A stretch of 64,000 bases of DNA from Burhinus oedicnemus (Eukaryota > Chordata > Aves > Charadriiformes > Burhinidae), in contig VFFE01008908.1 of NCBI GenBank assembly GCA_008921705.1, forward strand, positions 3,435,121 to 3,499,120, read 5' to 3'. Shown piece by piece: positions 26,565 to 40,540 of this stretch (positions are counted from its first letter, which is position 1; every line of letters begins with the position of its first letter). The notes beneath the pieces are model-generated. The model was not told the origin of the DNA. It ran no database searches and saw only the letters and a list, made by a program, of their open reading frames with translations. Made by a program: the position numbers and the translations under genes.

Positions 26565-29500
26565 AGAGTTTAACAACTCAAAAACTTTTTAAAAATCATA
26601 GTTAATAGTCACCTATGTTGCATCCTATTGATGGGCTTTAACAACCATCGATACCACGCGCTCGTTGCCTGGCTGTGCTTTCAGCTACAGGATTTAGCTT
26701 CGAGCTACAGGGTGAGTAACATGCCCGGTGAGCCAGCTTTCATCCGATGTTAGTATCTCCTTTAACTGGAGATCTTCATTAGCTGTCTGCTCATCGCAAA
26801 ATATTGGCAGAGGTTGCTGAAATTTTCCTTTTGAGATGGCCCTGCAGAAGCAGCACAGGTTGTCTTTCTAGTTCAATAGTTGTTGTTGCTTGCAGGCTTG
26901 GCTGAGCAAAAACGTTGCTCTCCTTCTCCCTTTGTACCACCACTGTCGTTAGGGACTTCCAAACCCTCGCACCACTGCTGACAAACCTGGCCACCTCCAC
27001 ATGTTTTATAGGCTTTTTTCTTCTGTCGAGGTTTCTGGGTTCACTTAATTAATCATCTTTGTTCCAGTTCATTCTGCTTGATAATTAAGTCCATTTATTC
27101 TAACCGGCTTTCTTTAAACACGGCGATTCATACGCATGAAGGATACCTCTCAGCAGTGAGGAAAAGAAGCGGCTGAGTGCTTTGGCCACATTGCGTCGTT
27201 TTTGATTGTCTTCCAGGTACCCTTCAGGAGTCATCAACTAAGGAAAATCTCTTAAAACAGTGAACAAAATTCTTCTCAGACCTTCTTTTCGACTAGCACA
27301 AATCTTTTGTTTAGGTGACTTTACTAGAGGTAACTGACATTATTATTATACCATCACTTTCTTCAGAGAGAAAAACTGCCTTTCCCAGAACATCCTGGAT
27401 TTTCTCGTCCCTCCAGTCTGCTTGGCCTTTTCTTCTCCAGGAGATCCTCAGCCTTGTGCCTGTGGAGCTGATTTCCCCTCCGGAGCTCGGTGGTCGCAAA
27501 CCTGTCTGCCTTCCCGAGGCTGCTTCTGAACATGAAAATTTCACGACAAACTGCTCACAAGAAACAAACCTCATCATCTAACAGGGCATTACTTTAACTC
27601 TCTCCTGTTACTTTCTTACCACTCTCAGAACCCAACAACAATTTTATGGGGATCCTTCCTTCATGCGGCTCTTTTCCATGTTTTGCTGGCTGGAGAGAGC
27701 TTTAAAATGAGTGTGAGCTATAGCTAATCTTCCCCTAAGGTCTCCAGCCCTACTGCGGCACTCCTCATTTGAATGCACCCTGCGTCCGTCACTTAATTTC
27801 CTAACCAGATGAAGCACAATGGTTTCTGGCCCGCCTGGCTCTGGAGCTCTCATTAAAATAGCAGCCTGGGTATTAAAAAAAGACAAATACCTCCGAGATC
27901 CTTGTCAGTCTAATACATTCTTACTAGAACTAATAAAACACACGTAGTTTAATAGATGAAGACTTACTCATTCTCTGAAAAATATCGTGGTGGGAGTGAT
28001 GATAAAACTATTCACATTCTCCCATTTTGTGCTAAGCATTATTTGTGTAGCTATGAATCACCTCCGCCGCCGAGCAGGGGACAGGAAAAGCCGGTAAGGC
28101 TCCTGCAGGCAAAGACTTCGGCTGAATTTGTAGAAGGTTCTCTGTGGTTTATGGTTTTCTGGGAAGTATTTGTACTGCTGTCATTTTTGCCAATGCCGAG
28201 TACGTGGAGAACTTGAGCGACAACAGGCATCGTATCAGGTCTGCAAAAGTGAACTTCAATCCGTGCTGCCCACGGATGACAGAAAGAATTTATGAAGAAG
28301 ACCTCTGATTTATAGTGAGCAGTTCTGTCCTTGGGAAAGTGGAGAATTAATAATATTCAGAGAAGTTACGCAGATTTAAACCAGGGGTGATATAAATCAA
28401 TGGAGAGGGCTGCATATACTGAAGAGGCCGTGCCTCGCAGCAGTGAAGAGGAGGAGACCTGAAGGGAGGAAGCAGGTCAGGCAGCTTCAAGCGAGCAGCC
28501 ACAGCTAAATCTAGTAAGGTTTGTGAATCAGAGCAGGTTTGTGACTTAAACCCTACAGGAATACCACCAACAGCTGGGATGTGGCAAGTGAGTCTGCATT
28601 CCTCGACCCTTGCCATGGGCAGCCCAGCAGATTAGCCTACGATCAGGGCTGAAGATGGGGACACCAGCCCGTGATGGGGGAAAAGCAGCAGGCTGGGAAG
28701 TAATTCAAATATTTAATTCTGCAAATCATTTTTCTTTTTTAAAAAAAATCTTTTTATTTCCTGCTTGACATTTTCCCTCTTTTCTCCCTCCCTTCCTCCC
28801 TTTTTCCTGTTTCAATGTTGTTCTTCATTAAATAGATCTAAAATCCTGCTCTTCATAAAAATGTAACGCTTCTTCACACAATTTGTAGCATTTTTTTAAC
28901 CCTGAAGATGAAGAGCTCATGTTCTGTGCTTTGTAGTGTTTTATAATGACAAGCCAGCTTTATGAATCTGTGGGCCATAAAGTAAAACTGAAATAAAAAC
29001 TGCAATCAGGAAATTACACCCGGTGAAAAGATCGTTGTTTAGCAGGCGTTAAGTAAATTACTCGTCATAGTCTGTGGGGTTTCTGTAGACCAGGTTAGCT
29101 ACCAGGGTCCCCATGCACACGGGGCACGCCAGCAGGCACATAAAGCAGCGCGCCGCGGTGCCAGCTAACGACACAGCGGGGATGTGGTTTTGCTGGCGGT
29201 TAATTAGGGAGCGGGAGAGGACGTGGTGGGGACACACCACAGTTGGCGCCGCTGTGCTGGATGCTGCATTACAGCCGTGACACGGGTAGAGGAACAAGGG
29301 CTTTGCTCCAATCCAGCTGTGCGCAGAGAGGCTTTGGCTTCGCCAGGAGCCGGAGGGAAGGTGGTCTGTCCTCCCAGCTGGGCTCAGCCCCAGCTCCTAG
29401 CGCACTGTGCACCTCGTGGATGGTCCATCACCCACTCAGGCCTCATCCATAAGACCTCAGCAGCATGGTCTTCTGGTCATTGCCTGTCCTGTGTTGGGCA

Positions 29501-30099
29501 TTGGTCAGCCACTCAGCTGGAGCTCGTAGGAGGATGGAAGGGATGGAGAAGAGGACATCTGCAGCCCCTTTACTGTTCCTGGTAAATTCTGGGGTCCATC
29601 ACTGCCATCCTCACTCCAGCGGAGCTCCTCCATCCTAGCAATGCTAGGAAAACCCCAAAAGGGCTACACTCACTGGAGACCGGGAAAAACATTTTTTTTT
29701 AAAAAAGAAAAAAGGTTCATCCTATTAATCCAGTTTGTGCTGGAAGAAGGTGGCAGCATTTCTGGCTGATTAACATGGCCTTCTTGCACACTCCTGAGGA
29801 GCAGAAAGCCCAAGTCTATCATACAGGAACTGTTTTAAATTTAAAGCCAAAGTGTTTGATGTTTGTGTTTGGAAAGGCAGAGGGCTAAGTACTTTATTTC
29901 AATAGGGAAGCTAAGTTTACATTCAGGCATTTGAATGATAAAAATATTTTATTATACAATATGCTTAAATTTTGATTTATGAAGCTCTTGCTCCACCATC
30001 TCGTCATTTCTTTTACCCTGTTCGTAATTCAAGCTCTCATTTCACATTCCTCTGGGAAATGTTTATTTAAAAACAGGGAAAACTCTTAAAAAAAGCATT

Positions 30100-30300
30100 C
30101 TGCCTCCACTTCTTTGACTCTTACCTGTAACTGATATAAATAGAGGTATAATTAGACATTAAAAAGTCAACATATTAAGCTTCTTAATTAATTATGATTT
30201 GCCTATTGAGTTAATGTCCTTGTAAATTATTCTGCAGGAGATGTGATTGCCTTTTCCAGACATAATTGCATTGTTTATCCTATAGAAGCGTTCCATAGAG
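30100..30300. promoter_or_regulatory. Candidate homeodomain/SOX/FOX motif cluster
   Basis: An AT-rich block with CTTAATTAATTATGATT (about 30183-30199), further TAAT/ATTA cores on both sides, and ATAATTGCATTGTTTATCC (about 30262-30280), which combines a SOX-like CATTGTT with a FOX-like TGTTTA. Motif density of this sort is common in conserved developmental enhancers, but AT-rich DNA gives such matches by chance. It is proposed only as a candidate. Confidence 0.25.
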
Positions 30301-33300
30301 TTCTGTAAAACCACAGGTACTTGTTATTTGTACCAACTCTCCACACACAAAGCAGTCACTTGCATTGTCCTTGCTCGCAACTTCCAGATACGCAGGCAAT
30401 TTACAAAATCCCACGAACTGTCCGTTTGCACCTCAGGCACATTTTTTTCTTCTTCTATAATCTAACTACAAATATCCTAAAATCAGGTATGTAGATTTAT
30501 GTATCATATGCAATAACTAATATGCTTTGTATCTCACATTTTTAGGTCCAGTATCTAAGCTCCAGTATTTTCATAACTCAGGTCATGGATTAGATAAATC
30601 ATATTGCAGCTACCTGTAGCTGTCTAAAAGCAGCACTACTGAATTTTAAGCTATTTCCCTAGGCCATGGGAAATAAACAGGCCTGATTATACCCTTCCAG
30701 AGGACAGCAATATTCCCTATGAGCATACATACATAATCCATCTCTGAAGACTACTAATTAACAGGACACATATTGCTGCTACCTGATACTGCACAGAGTT
30801 TTGCAATGAGTGATTAACTTTAAATACCTTGATAATCAAGTGCAAATTAGGAATGGGTAGGACTGGGATGTTGGAATCATTAAAAGGTCAGGCAACCTCC
30901 CTTTCTAGCCTGTTTCCTAGAGATAGGTGCCCCAATGGTCTTCCTCTGTGGTTGACCATGCCATGCTCACAGGAGGGTGGGTGAAGGAGCAGAGCAAGGA
31001 GACAGCACGCTTGTAGGCATGGGGGAACTGTCACTTATGACTCCCTACTTGGTGTTCCCCATCTCCCTGTGCTGGGTTGCAGAAGCTGCACGTCTATCAT
31101 GGCTTACACAGGAGGAGGCTCCTTTGCTAAGCTGCCAAGATGTTCATCCTCCTGGCCCTTGAGATGTGGTTTTGGTTTGCTCCTGAATGCCAGCAGCTGT
31201 CAGGTGTGTGCTCCACCAAGGTCTGGGACTATGCAGGGCTCCTGGGGCTGCTTGATGGGAGGCTCTGCTGCAGCCCAGTTGCTTTTTTCACATGGGAATT
31301 CACATACAGTGGCGTTGTGTGCACTACTGCAGAGGGAATTCATTGGCTTTAATCCAGCTGTTTGGATGTCTTTGTTTGGTGGGTCTTTGAACACCTCTTG
31401 GGGAAGGAAGCTTCCACCTGCACTTGCCTCACTGAATCAGGGGGTGCAGGCAAATTCAAGTGATTGTCTTCCCATAAGCTGGGCTCCATCTCAAAGGCAG
31501 GGCATGGTGGTAGCTCCATAGCCTTGATCTAGGAGAGTGAAAGGGCTATAGTAATATCTGTTATCGTTTGAGGCTCTCTCTGCATTCTCTACTATGTTTT
31601 TTTTCCTCTCTTTTGTTCTCTTAAGAATATGTGGTTTGGTGATGAGAAATTTTAGAAAATATCTTGTTGAAGTTCTCTTCATTTCACCTTTTCCCCTCCC
31701 CATTTCCAGGACTGGGCAGGTCTGCTGAACACTTTGCTTCTTCCACCTGATCCCTTCTGCCTCTCCAGTGTTCTCTTAGCAGGAAAATTCTCCTCCTCAA
31801 ATCCTCCTCCTCTCTTCTTGCAATGTTCAGAAACCACAGTCGTGGGCAGAAGGACTCACTGTGCTGAGGTTCGTGGGCACTTTCTGTGGTCTGAGTTATT
31901 TCTGAGACTAATTATCTTATCAGTTCTTCTTGACAAGATTTGTTAAGTGCCTGCTCAAAGAAAACAAACAGCAAAAGCTTTGACTCTTTAGAGAGATGTC
32001 AAGTTGGGATTCAAGCCCAGGTAACTCCCCTCCTGCAGTTTGGCAAGACCTCCCTGTGGATCAGCTCTTCCTCTGGCACCTGCCTTGTCTCAAATTGCTG
32101 CACAAGATGTGCAAATGTTATTTTCCTTTCTGCTGTCAGCTCTTTTCTCCACATCATTTACTACTTCAAATAACGCTTTGAAAAAGGAACTCTGATGTCT
32201 GCTCTCAGATGAAGAATGACAATCCCTGGGTAACCTGTTCAAGCACATTGACAGGAAAGCTGTAATTTCAGGATGGCATCTTTCCCTCTACAGTCATGAG
32301 ATTTATTGCAGATGAATGGAACAACTGAGAAGTAATTTCTTAGTCACAAGTTTCAATAGATGCGGAAGGAAATGTCCCGATAGTCCATTGAGGAGCTACA
32401 TTAGACGTAATTTGTGCCAGTGCTCTCATAGCAGCGTACCTACCTTCCTCCTAGCACGAAAACATACCTTCACAAGTGTATTTTTGCAGGAAATCTCAAA
32501 GGGTTATTTTATTTTGGTTTGGTTTTGTAAGAGCTAATTGTTTTGCTTTTTAACTTAAGCTACTGTGTTCAGAAACAGGATTTTTAGGCTGTGTGTATCT
32601 ACATGCCTCTCGGTACGACTATAGACAGCCCTGTGCAAAGGAGAGAGTGCAATTTGGGCTGTATTTCTGTAGCAGGGCATTTGGGGAAAACCAGAGAACT
32701 GGAAATAAAGCCTAAACATGTAATGAGTCAAGAAAATGCGGAAAGCTGTGGTGAGCATGGTTGTGCACCTGAGGGTTGTTGTGCAGCAGATTCAACCAGC
32801 AGCAACTGCAGCGGCAGACTTCAATCTGACCTTGAGGATTTCCCTAATTTTTCAGCTGGGCCTAAGGCTGTTCACATAAATGGAAAGAAGCCTTTGGCTA
32901 AGAAATGGTGCCCAAAGCGTATGCAGCTTTTTGGCTGCTTAAAAATATAGATTGTCTCTTAAGAGGCCATGATCAGCCAGGTGATTTTATTGAAGAGCTA
33001 ATTGTCATAGAGGTAAAACTCCGTGGCACATGGGACACAATGGAAGTGCTGGCAGCCTGTGAACATGGTGCCCTTTATGCCAGAGTTACGATAAACACTC
33101 TGAAGAGCATTTCCAGTTATTTTAAATTACTTTATTCTCTGCATCCCCGAACTCTGATCACTTGCAAATTGAAGTGCTCTTAAAAACTTTAAGTACTCCA
33201 TTAATTTTAAATTGCTCTAAACTGTACAAGCCCAGAAACCCAAACCACTCTTGAAAATCTGAAGCGCTACAATTACTTTGAATCACTCCAAAAATGTGGG

Positions 33301-34116
33301 TTCAAAATCCATTTTATGTGTTTATTTTTTCATATTTTCCCTTGCAGTGCAACAAACAGAGCAGAGACGTAACATCTTCAGCCCACTAAGAAAAAAAAAA
33401 AATCATTCTAAGAACAAGTTTTCACCCAAATTGTTAAAATAAAAAAGGAGCGACTTTGAAAAAAATCAGTAATACACAAGGATGGCCAGAAAATGTGTGT
33501 GCCTTCACACACTCCTATCTACCCCAAATCTTAGATGCAGGCAGACATATGCTATGTTGTTTCCCTGTTATTGATGACTGTGTTAAACTCTTGAAGAGGC
33601 TGGTACTGCTTCCTCGTGCCCACCAGCGGCACCCTGGGCTGTTCCACCAGTCTGTATCTGATAGCCAAGCTCCGCGGGGGCTGCCGGGCACTGGCCGCTG
33701 CCTGTGAGCACAGAAACCATTCCGATTGCTGTCTGGATTGGCAATAAGCTTCATCCCTGAAAAACAGCACTGAGATTCTGAAAAATATTTTAATAAGTCC
33801 TCTATGAAAAGAAAGGCGGGGTTGATAAGGGCTGGCAGACAGGATGTGTCCACAGAGTGTGAGTACGAGGGCAGCGAAACTAATGTTTCCCGCCCTCGGC
33901 TATTGCACACTCCTAATACACCGCTGGGGCAGCCTCCTGCTGCGGTGGAGATACTCGGTCCCCATTCCCATCACATTCCTGATGAGTGAGCCCGGTCAGC
34001 TCCAGCCCCCAGACCACCTGTCCATCCCACAGACACTGGAGCTAGTTGTGACCATGCAGGTGTCTGGAGGTGTGCACACCGGTGGGGATATTCAGCAACT
34101 TTAGGGCTGACAGAGG

Positions 34117-34152
34117 CTTTCAAATTTCATAGATCTTTCAAATTTCATAGAT
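34117..34152. repeat. Perfect 18-bp tandem duplication
   Basis: CTTTCAAATTTCATAGAT occurs twice in direct succession without mismatch. Confidence 0.92.
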
Positions 34153-34745
34153 TTTTGACACTATAATGTCACTGAATTGTGTTTCTCCATCCTGCCTGTG
34201 CACTCCTTGTCATTCCCCCACCCTGACGGTAAATCCCCAAAAATACGTCTCTGACTTCCACCCTGAAGATATTTGGTTATGCAGAAGAAAAGATTTCAAA
34301 TTTCCTAAAAGCTGTGATATTTTTATAAAGGCAGGGGGAATACCTTGACATAACTTTGTGCAAAGTTCACCCAGTTCTTGAACTCTTTCTGTTCCTGAAA
34401 TGGGGGTTACAGGACCATGACGTTGTAGAAGCAGATTCAGTCTGCACTTAGAGCTGCTGCTGTGCAAGTGTTTGCGTTGCCTTGTTCACTTCAGTGGTGC
34501 TATTCCCGTGCACAAGTGTCTGCCTGGTGGTTTTAGCGAGTGAGAGTCGTGACCTCAACCCCATTAAACACAGTCTACCATCAGCTGCACTCCCCACTGA
34601 GCTGCTCTGGGTTAATATTGCCGTAGGTCCCATCAAATCCTGGTGCTTAGGCTGTGTCTGAGCCAGAGAGCCCCAGCACTCACACCCATCACCCACGTGA
34701 TGCCCACAAACCATTCAGACTCGACTGAACATATATATTTCTAAA

Positions 34746-35142
34746 ATTGTAGAATCGTAGAATGGTTTGGGTTGGAAGGGACCTTAAAGATCATCTAGTT
34801 CCACCCCCCCTGCCATGGGCAAGGACACCTCCCACTAGACCAGGTTGCTCAAAGCTTCATCCAGCCTGGCCTTGAACATTTCCAGAGATGGGGCATCCAC
34901 AACTTCTCTGAGCAACGTGTTGCAGTGTCTCAGTACCCTCAGAGTAAAGAATTTCTTCCGAATATCTAATCTAAATCTCCCCTCTTTCAGTTTAAAACCG
35001 TTACCCCTCATCCTATCGCTACAATCCCTGATCCAGAGCCCCTCCCCAGCTTTCCTGTAGCCCCTTCAGGTACTGGAAAGCTGCTATAAGGTCTCCCCGG
35101 AGCCTTCTCTTCTCCAGGCTGAACAACCCCAACTCTCTCAGC
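34746..35142 (-). mobile_element. CR1 LINE, 5'-truncated 3' end
   Basis: On the minus strand the copy ends in CATTCTACGATTCTAC, after the segment AAGGTCCCTTCCAACCC and the usual CCTTGCCCATGGCAGGGGGG. The coding relic covers the C-terminal ORF2 region (LRGDL-type helix, LPREVV-like segment and the terminal GL[DE]-A-L-S-N-LV region). Small indels and stops interrupt the frame. Similarity breaks off at about 35142, where the sequence turns into unrelated DNA, giving the 5' truncation. It is close to the copy at 53.2 kb in wording and unlike the one at 22.2 kb. Confidence 0.93.
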
Positions 35143-38100
35143 CTATTTATGCTATGCATCTTTTATACTTTTGCATCAAATATGTAAAATATTGTCTCTC
35201 CTTATACTTTTCCCGCTCTGCTCTTAGAATGGGAACAAAACCCTGGTTTACTGGGTGCTGCCTGACTTCTGTGCAGGTTTCCTTTTCTCAGCATCTTCCG
35301 CTGGGGACAGCATGCAGTCCTGACAGACCGAGTGTCAGCCACCAGCCATGACAGGCAGGTTTCAGATTCAGCGAGGAAAATGTCACCTCATTTAATTGCA
35401 AGGTTGCTATGGACAAGACACTTAAATGTAAATGAGCTCCAAAGAACAGCTATGACAGGTCCCTAGCGTATGCTGGGAGGCTCTTCCTGCAAGTGGGAGA
35501 ATACAAGAAGAAATGCAGCAGCTCGAGCACAGCTGAATGAGAAGATGAGATGGCTGCAGCTTCATCCCGCCTGGCTTCACGCCCATGGCTGGACTGCATA
35601 AAAACCGGGGCAGGGGACTTGCTTTTTTGATGTAGATTTTCTGAGGTCACAAAACAAAAAAGAAACCTCTTCCCAAAACACCAAACCAGGCTCTCACACC
35701 CCAGTGAATCCAGCACCACCTCCAACCCACCTGGGTACCAGATATTTGGGTAGAGTTTCTCCTGCAAAGCGTATTCCCCTCTTCAATGGCCAGGACACTT
35801 GGGCATGGGGTAGAAGAGGGCAGAGGGCATCTTGAGACCAGCTCAGGGACATGGTGGCTTTGGTTTGCCTCGTTGGGGAAGGAGGAGGAGTGGAAGGCGC
35901 TCTCCTGTGACACTTGTAGTTGCATGGGGTGATAAAATGAGCTTGCATTAACTGAAATACTGGAGAAGTCAAGCTCAAAGGTTGATGTGATGCCTTGCAT
36001 TCCTGTGTTTCCAGCTTCTGCTGTCCTCACCCATCCACTCAGAAGCTGGAGGTGGCAGCGCTGCCCTTCCCAGGGGACACGGCGTTGCAGGAGGGCACTG
36101 GGTCCAGATCGTGGAAGCTGAAGTGATGCTTGCTCACATACAAATGCTCAGCAGCAGAAAGCTTTCCACAAGAAAGGGAAACATTGAAACCAGAAGTTAG
36201 TTTTGAGATGAGCCCCTCAAGAGATTGGCCAGTGCACCAGGCTGGCTGCTGGGCTGGCTGGGGACTATACATATTTCTTATTACTTACGTATCAGACCAC
36301 CCCTCCTGCGAGAGCTGGGACCCTGTTTGAGACTGCTGTGTGTACGAGGCCCCTGGGCTGGGCTGGCGGAGCAGAGCCGGGTGCTTTTCCCGCTCCCCCG
36401 CAAACTCCTGCTTCATTAGCGCAGCAAGGACGACGTTTAGGAGGATGCTGGCGACGAGCTGCCTTCAGCTAATATCTAATCAAAAGGAAATACCCTTTTG
36501 GCAAGGCGTGGGAGGAGCAGCACGGCGCTGTGCTTCACTGGGGACAAGTCACACTGTGATCTTCAGCTGCTGGAGGAGAGTTAGGGATGACTAATATATA
36601 ATAAAGCAGCACAACAGGTCTAGCCCCCTGGTAAAGCCTTTGATTTCAGTGGCAGCCATTGACAGATGAAACTAAGAAATGCTTCGCATAAAGCGGTCTG
36701 AATACTATCATAAACAGAAACTTTAAATAGACTTCTCCGTGCAAAGAGGATGAGAAATAATAGCTATGCAGCAAAGCTTTTGAGGATCTCTGTTAAGTCA
36801 TTTGTTTTGCATTTGTTTTCCCAGAATTTTTTTAAAGTAATATTTATCACAAAGTAAATAATTCAGCATCTTTAAAAAATATAAACAAAATCTCTGATCG
36901 TTATTTCCAGGAAACAGTATCAAATATTTAGGTTTTCCTCCTTTCTAAAGTAACTGTTTCTGTCACAGGATTGTGGCCTCCTGTGTGGCTGAGCAATGCA
37001 ACGCTTTCATCTTCAGTCAAAACAACCATCAAATACTTTTGCAACCCTCCCTGTCATCGGGCAATCTGCTGTTTAAAAGCTCTCTCTACTTTTAGGCTCT
37101 GATCTCTCTGCTATGTTCAGCTGGGGGAAAAAAAAAAATTAAAAATTGGAAAAGCAATTTTCCATCTCTCCAAGGAGATGTTCACTTTGGGAGCTCGGCA
37201 TCCTCGGTTGCCTTTGGCACAGCCCTAATTCCACGAATACATCAAGGTCTGACTTCCAGCCCACGTGCCCTGCAGTGTCCCCATGACTGTACCTGGGGAG
37301 GGACGTGCTGTCAGAGGACTTGTCTCCGGGGCACCCAGCGTGGGATGCCACGTAGCCAGGGAGTTCGCCTGGAGGGACCAGCGGCAGCCCCAGCCGGCAC
37401 GGGGAGCTCGGCACATCCCCAGTGGGGAAAAGCAAAGGCGGCTGGATCAGTGCAACATTTTCATCACTACTCCCTCCTTATTAATGCCACGTAATCAGTC
37501 AATCCACAAACGATTAATAATGGCTCTAATTGCCTTTCTTCTCCTCCACTCTCCTGCTGGCAGATGCATCTGCGTAGACCGGCCTTTGCCGAAATCCACG
37601 TGTATGCTCCAAGGCCACGAGCGCATCCCCTCTCTGCCCGGCTCTGCGTTGGCACCTGATGGCATGCCATCAGGAGGGGAGATGATCACCCTATTTTCTT
37701 TCAGAGTTCTGTGTTGTTGCCAAGGACTCATTTGGTTTATTTGTCAGTGACGGTAGAGGTTGATTTATTCTTTAATTCAATTTTAATTAACAGGTCTTTA
37801 CCCAAAAAAGCTATTTGCTGGTATGAAGGCTGTCCATATGCATTAGAAATGCAATAAACACCTGCACTTGAGCATTTTTTTCCCCAAAAGAAGCAACCAA
37901 GTGAAGATGGGTTGGTTCCCTGCATGGGACTCGGCAGCATGAGAGGACAGAAAGCACGAGCAGCAGAGCTGTGATGTGGGACCACAGGGAGATGTCCTCC
38001 CAGCTTGCCCAGGGATTGAGATGCAGCAGCTCCAGAACTGCATCTCTGCAACGGGACGGACCAGAGCTGCTGCTCTTCTTACTGAATTGAAATCTGGGGG

Positions 38101-39589
38101 TTCCAGCAAGCATTATGGTATGGCTTAATGTGCCAGAGCCCAAAAGCTTGCTCTCACCACCTCAGCAAATCAGGAGAAAAATGGGCATCTCAAGGCTGCT
38201 GCCTGACGTGGGCACAGCAGACCACCTCGGGTATTTTGGTGTGGTTTTGTTTAAAGAGTAGCAAAAAGACAGGGGAGAAAAAGGCTGGGGAATACTTTTA
38301 AACTAAGATTAACATAGAAACAGCTTGCTGACATAACCTTAGTTATATGAGGAATGATCTTCTGGCTTTAGGATAGGTCTGTGACACCCAGACCTTCATG
38401 AGAACTGAGCTCAGGATACTTGACGTTTACCAGCTATTCACAGTTCTGGATAGTTTGAGAGAAAAAATTTAAAGAAATATACAGAGTTCTGGATCCAGGG
38501 CATACTTTGTAAATATTTTGTGATCCTAAAGGAGCGATGTGCCCAGTGGATGAGACTGTTCACCTTCTCTGCACCAGCAGTGCATCACACAGGTGACCTG
38601 CAGCCGAGCCTTTGGTGCTGGGTGCCTGGACCCCCCCAAGAGAGTATCTGCGGTTAGCGATCCAAAGGCCATGCAAAAATGAGCTGCTTGGATGCAAATG
38701 CATCCATCATTATCATCCATAGCCATCATCAGCTACTAGAAAGAAAAATAACCCCAAATCCATCATTACTGTATGGAAGCCAAATGACTGAAAAATCATT
38801 ACGTGTGCCAGCTATTAAGTGATGTGCGATGAGGTGCTTCAGCAGTTGATCATGGAAGAGATGAAACCGCTCTATGAAACAGAGGGGAAGGGGGATGACA
38901 GAAGAATCTGCCTACACCAAACTGAGCCCTCTCCAAGAGATGAGACACTGGTTTTGTTGTACTGAAGGAACTGCTAAAAAAGAAAACCATTGAACTTGAT
39001 GTTGGAAAAAATAGAGATCTCGGTTCAATAGGTAGAGTCCTGCAGTGGCTGCAGTCTCCAGCTGTGCTCTAATAAAAGATCCTGTTTTTCACTGCAAAGC
39101 CTGATGGAAACATTTCCACTGCGAGCAGACCCACCTCAGCACTTACAAGTGTGTGCTTCCACTGCACAGTATTTCAGAAACAATTGTCTCAGCTCCCCCT
39201 GTATTAGCCCTTTAGCCATTTTATACCTAATTACCCATCCTCAGACCCTAATCTCTCTCTCAGAAGCCTGGGCACAGCTCCACCACATCCCCATTCTTGC
39301 CAAGCCCAAGTGCCACAATCTCTTTCAGCGCATGATCTTACCTATAACTGAAAGAAAATGTGCACGGTTTTATTACGTTCAGCTAAGCAGGACACCTGCC
39401 CTTGCATCAGGACCTCTCCTCTCCACTGCTCACCGCTCGCCCCAGCACGGGTCAACGACCAGCCGGATCTGATGGGATTTCATGTGGTTTTTTCCAGGTA
39501 ACCAGTAAAACATTTCCAGGCTCAGGGCCACAGAGTGCTATCTGTGGAAATCCCACTTGAAACATACCCACATCAACTGGTCTTTGAGA
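35143..39589. other. Intergenic, nothing recognised
   Basis: About 4.4 kb. GC-richer blocks (35460-36100, 36200-36560, 37190-37700, 37900-38110) hold several overlapping frames of 100-161 codons on both strands with no known domain. The 161-codon plus-strand frame at 37265-37750 is countered by minus-strand frames over the same bases. An A-run sits near 37128-37138. No promoter-scale CpG island is present. Confidence 0.5.
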
Positions 39590-40540
39590 GGTAATTCTTT
39601 TAGCCCGTGTTTAATTCACTTTGTGTGCTGATTTTGTACTGAACTGGCTTCTTGAACATTACATTGTGGAATACCAAGTCAAATATTTTACAGAAGCTTA
39701 AATCAACACTATTTCCTTTATTAAGCAAGATTGTAATCTCATTATAAAAAAAATCCAGTTAGTTTTAGAAGATCTATTCCTCATCAGCCCCTGTTGATGG
39801 GCATTAATGATATTATCCCTTCCTATTTTTTAACTTCTGCAGTTGTTTCTTATTGTCTGGGATTCATTATCTCCCCAGGATCAAAGCTCAGCAGGTCTAT
39901 CAATATCCAAATCATTCAACTTTTCCTTAAATAGCAGATTTTCTTCTCCTGCTGTAATTTTGCCTGTACTCCACGATCTGTACAAAACCAGCATTAGCAG
40001 TCCAGGAAAAAAAAAAACAGTAAGTTCTCTTCAAAACACTTCTATGCAAATTATTTAGACTGCTGATTTGAAGATGCTTAGCTGCTGTAACTATTGCTTG
40101 CTACCCCCTGAACTTCTGCTGTTATGCAAATTGTTGTATCATCATCATCTGATGGGAATGCATCATTTGTGGTTGTTTTTCTCCCCAGGTTCAGAACCGG
40201 AATATTTGTTCATTAAAAACATTTGCCTTTCTGCATAATTATTGCCATTTCTATAATTTCAATTTGGTAATAGTCCAAAGACATTGTCTGGCTTCTCTTC
40301 ATCCCTAATATATTTTAAAGACTTTTTCTTACTGCTCTTTTCTCTGTAGCTGTAGCCCATCTCTTGTATTCTTTTCCTTCCCTTATTTAATTTATCCGGT
40401 TTCTGATTTCCAAATTACACTAATTGCAACTTTTGCCTTTTCTGTTTGTTTTCTGTTTAGATGCAAACATTGCTCCTTTCATTGTTTCTCTGACACATCT
40501 CCAATTTCTGTAACTATCTCAGGGGTCTTTTGCCAGTGGA
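39590..40540 (-). mobile_element. Ancient CR1/L3-type LINE relic (pre-RT and RT region)
   Basis: Nearly 950 bp of this AT-rich stretch follows, on the minus strand, the layout of an old CR1/L3-clade LINE seen across reptiles and birds. The most telling part (39665-39740, minus) reads LLNKGNSVDL then SFCKIFDLVFH, matching the family's L-V-D-K-G-x-A-V-D-V-I-Y-L-D-F-C-K-A-F-D block with a two-codon deletion. Upstream in element order, relics of the region before the reverse transcriptase can be followed: a CATCATCTGATGGGA-like acidic linker around 40140-40160, a KK[ES]FFKYI-like segment antisense to TATTTTAAAGACTTTTTCTT (40310-40330), and an adjacent basic stretch at 40370-40440. Stops and frameshifts are frequent. 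The copy is fossil and truncated at both ends, with approximate boundaries. Confidence 0.72.

Larger units (their letters stand above)
22571..34745. other. Intergenic, long unique stretch
   Basis: About 12 kb without a supported gene. Parts are GC-richer (22990-23230, 24430-24680, 29080-29640, 31000-31500), others strongly AT-rich (23650-23900, 24780-24960, 28690-28990, 29870-30260, 30440-30640, 33200-33450). A tandem 24-bp near-duplicate lies at 26521-26564 and a perfect 18-bp one at 34117-34152. Related motifs (AAGTGCTC, AAGTACTC, AAGCGCTA around AT-rich spacers) recur loosely between 33120 and 33300. Frames at 31069-31521 (150 codons), 32591-32950 (119) and 25263-25646 (minus, 127) are not recognised and overlap others. 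Confidence 0.5.
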
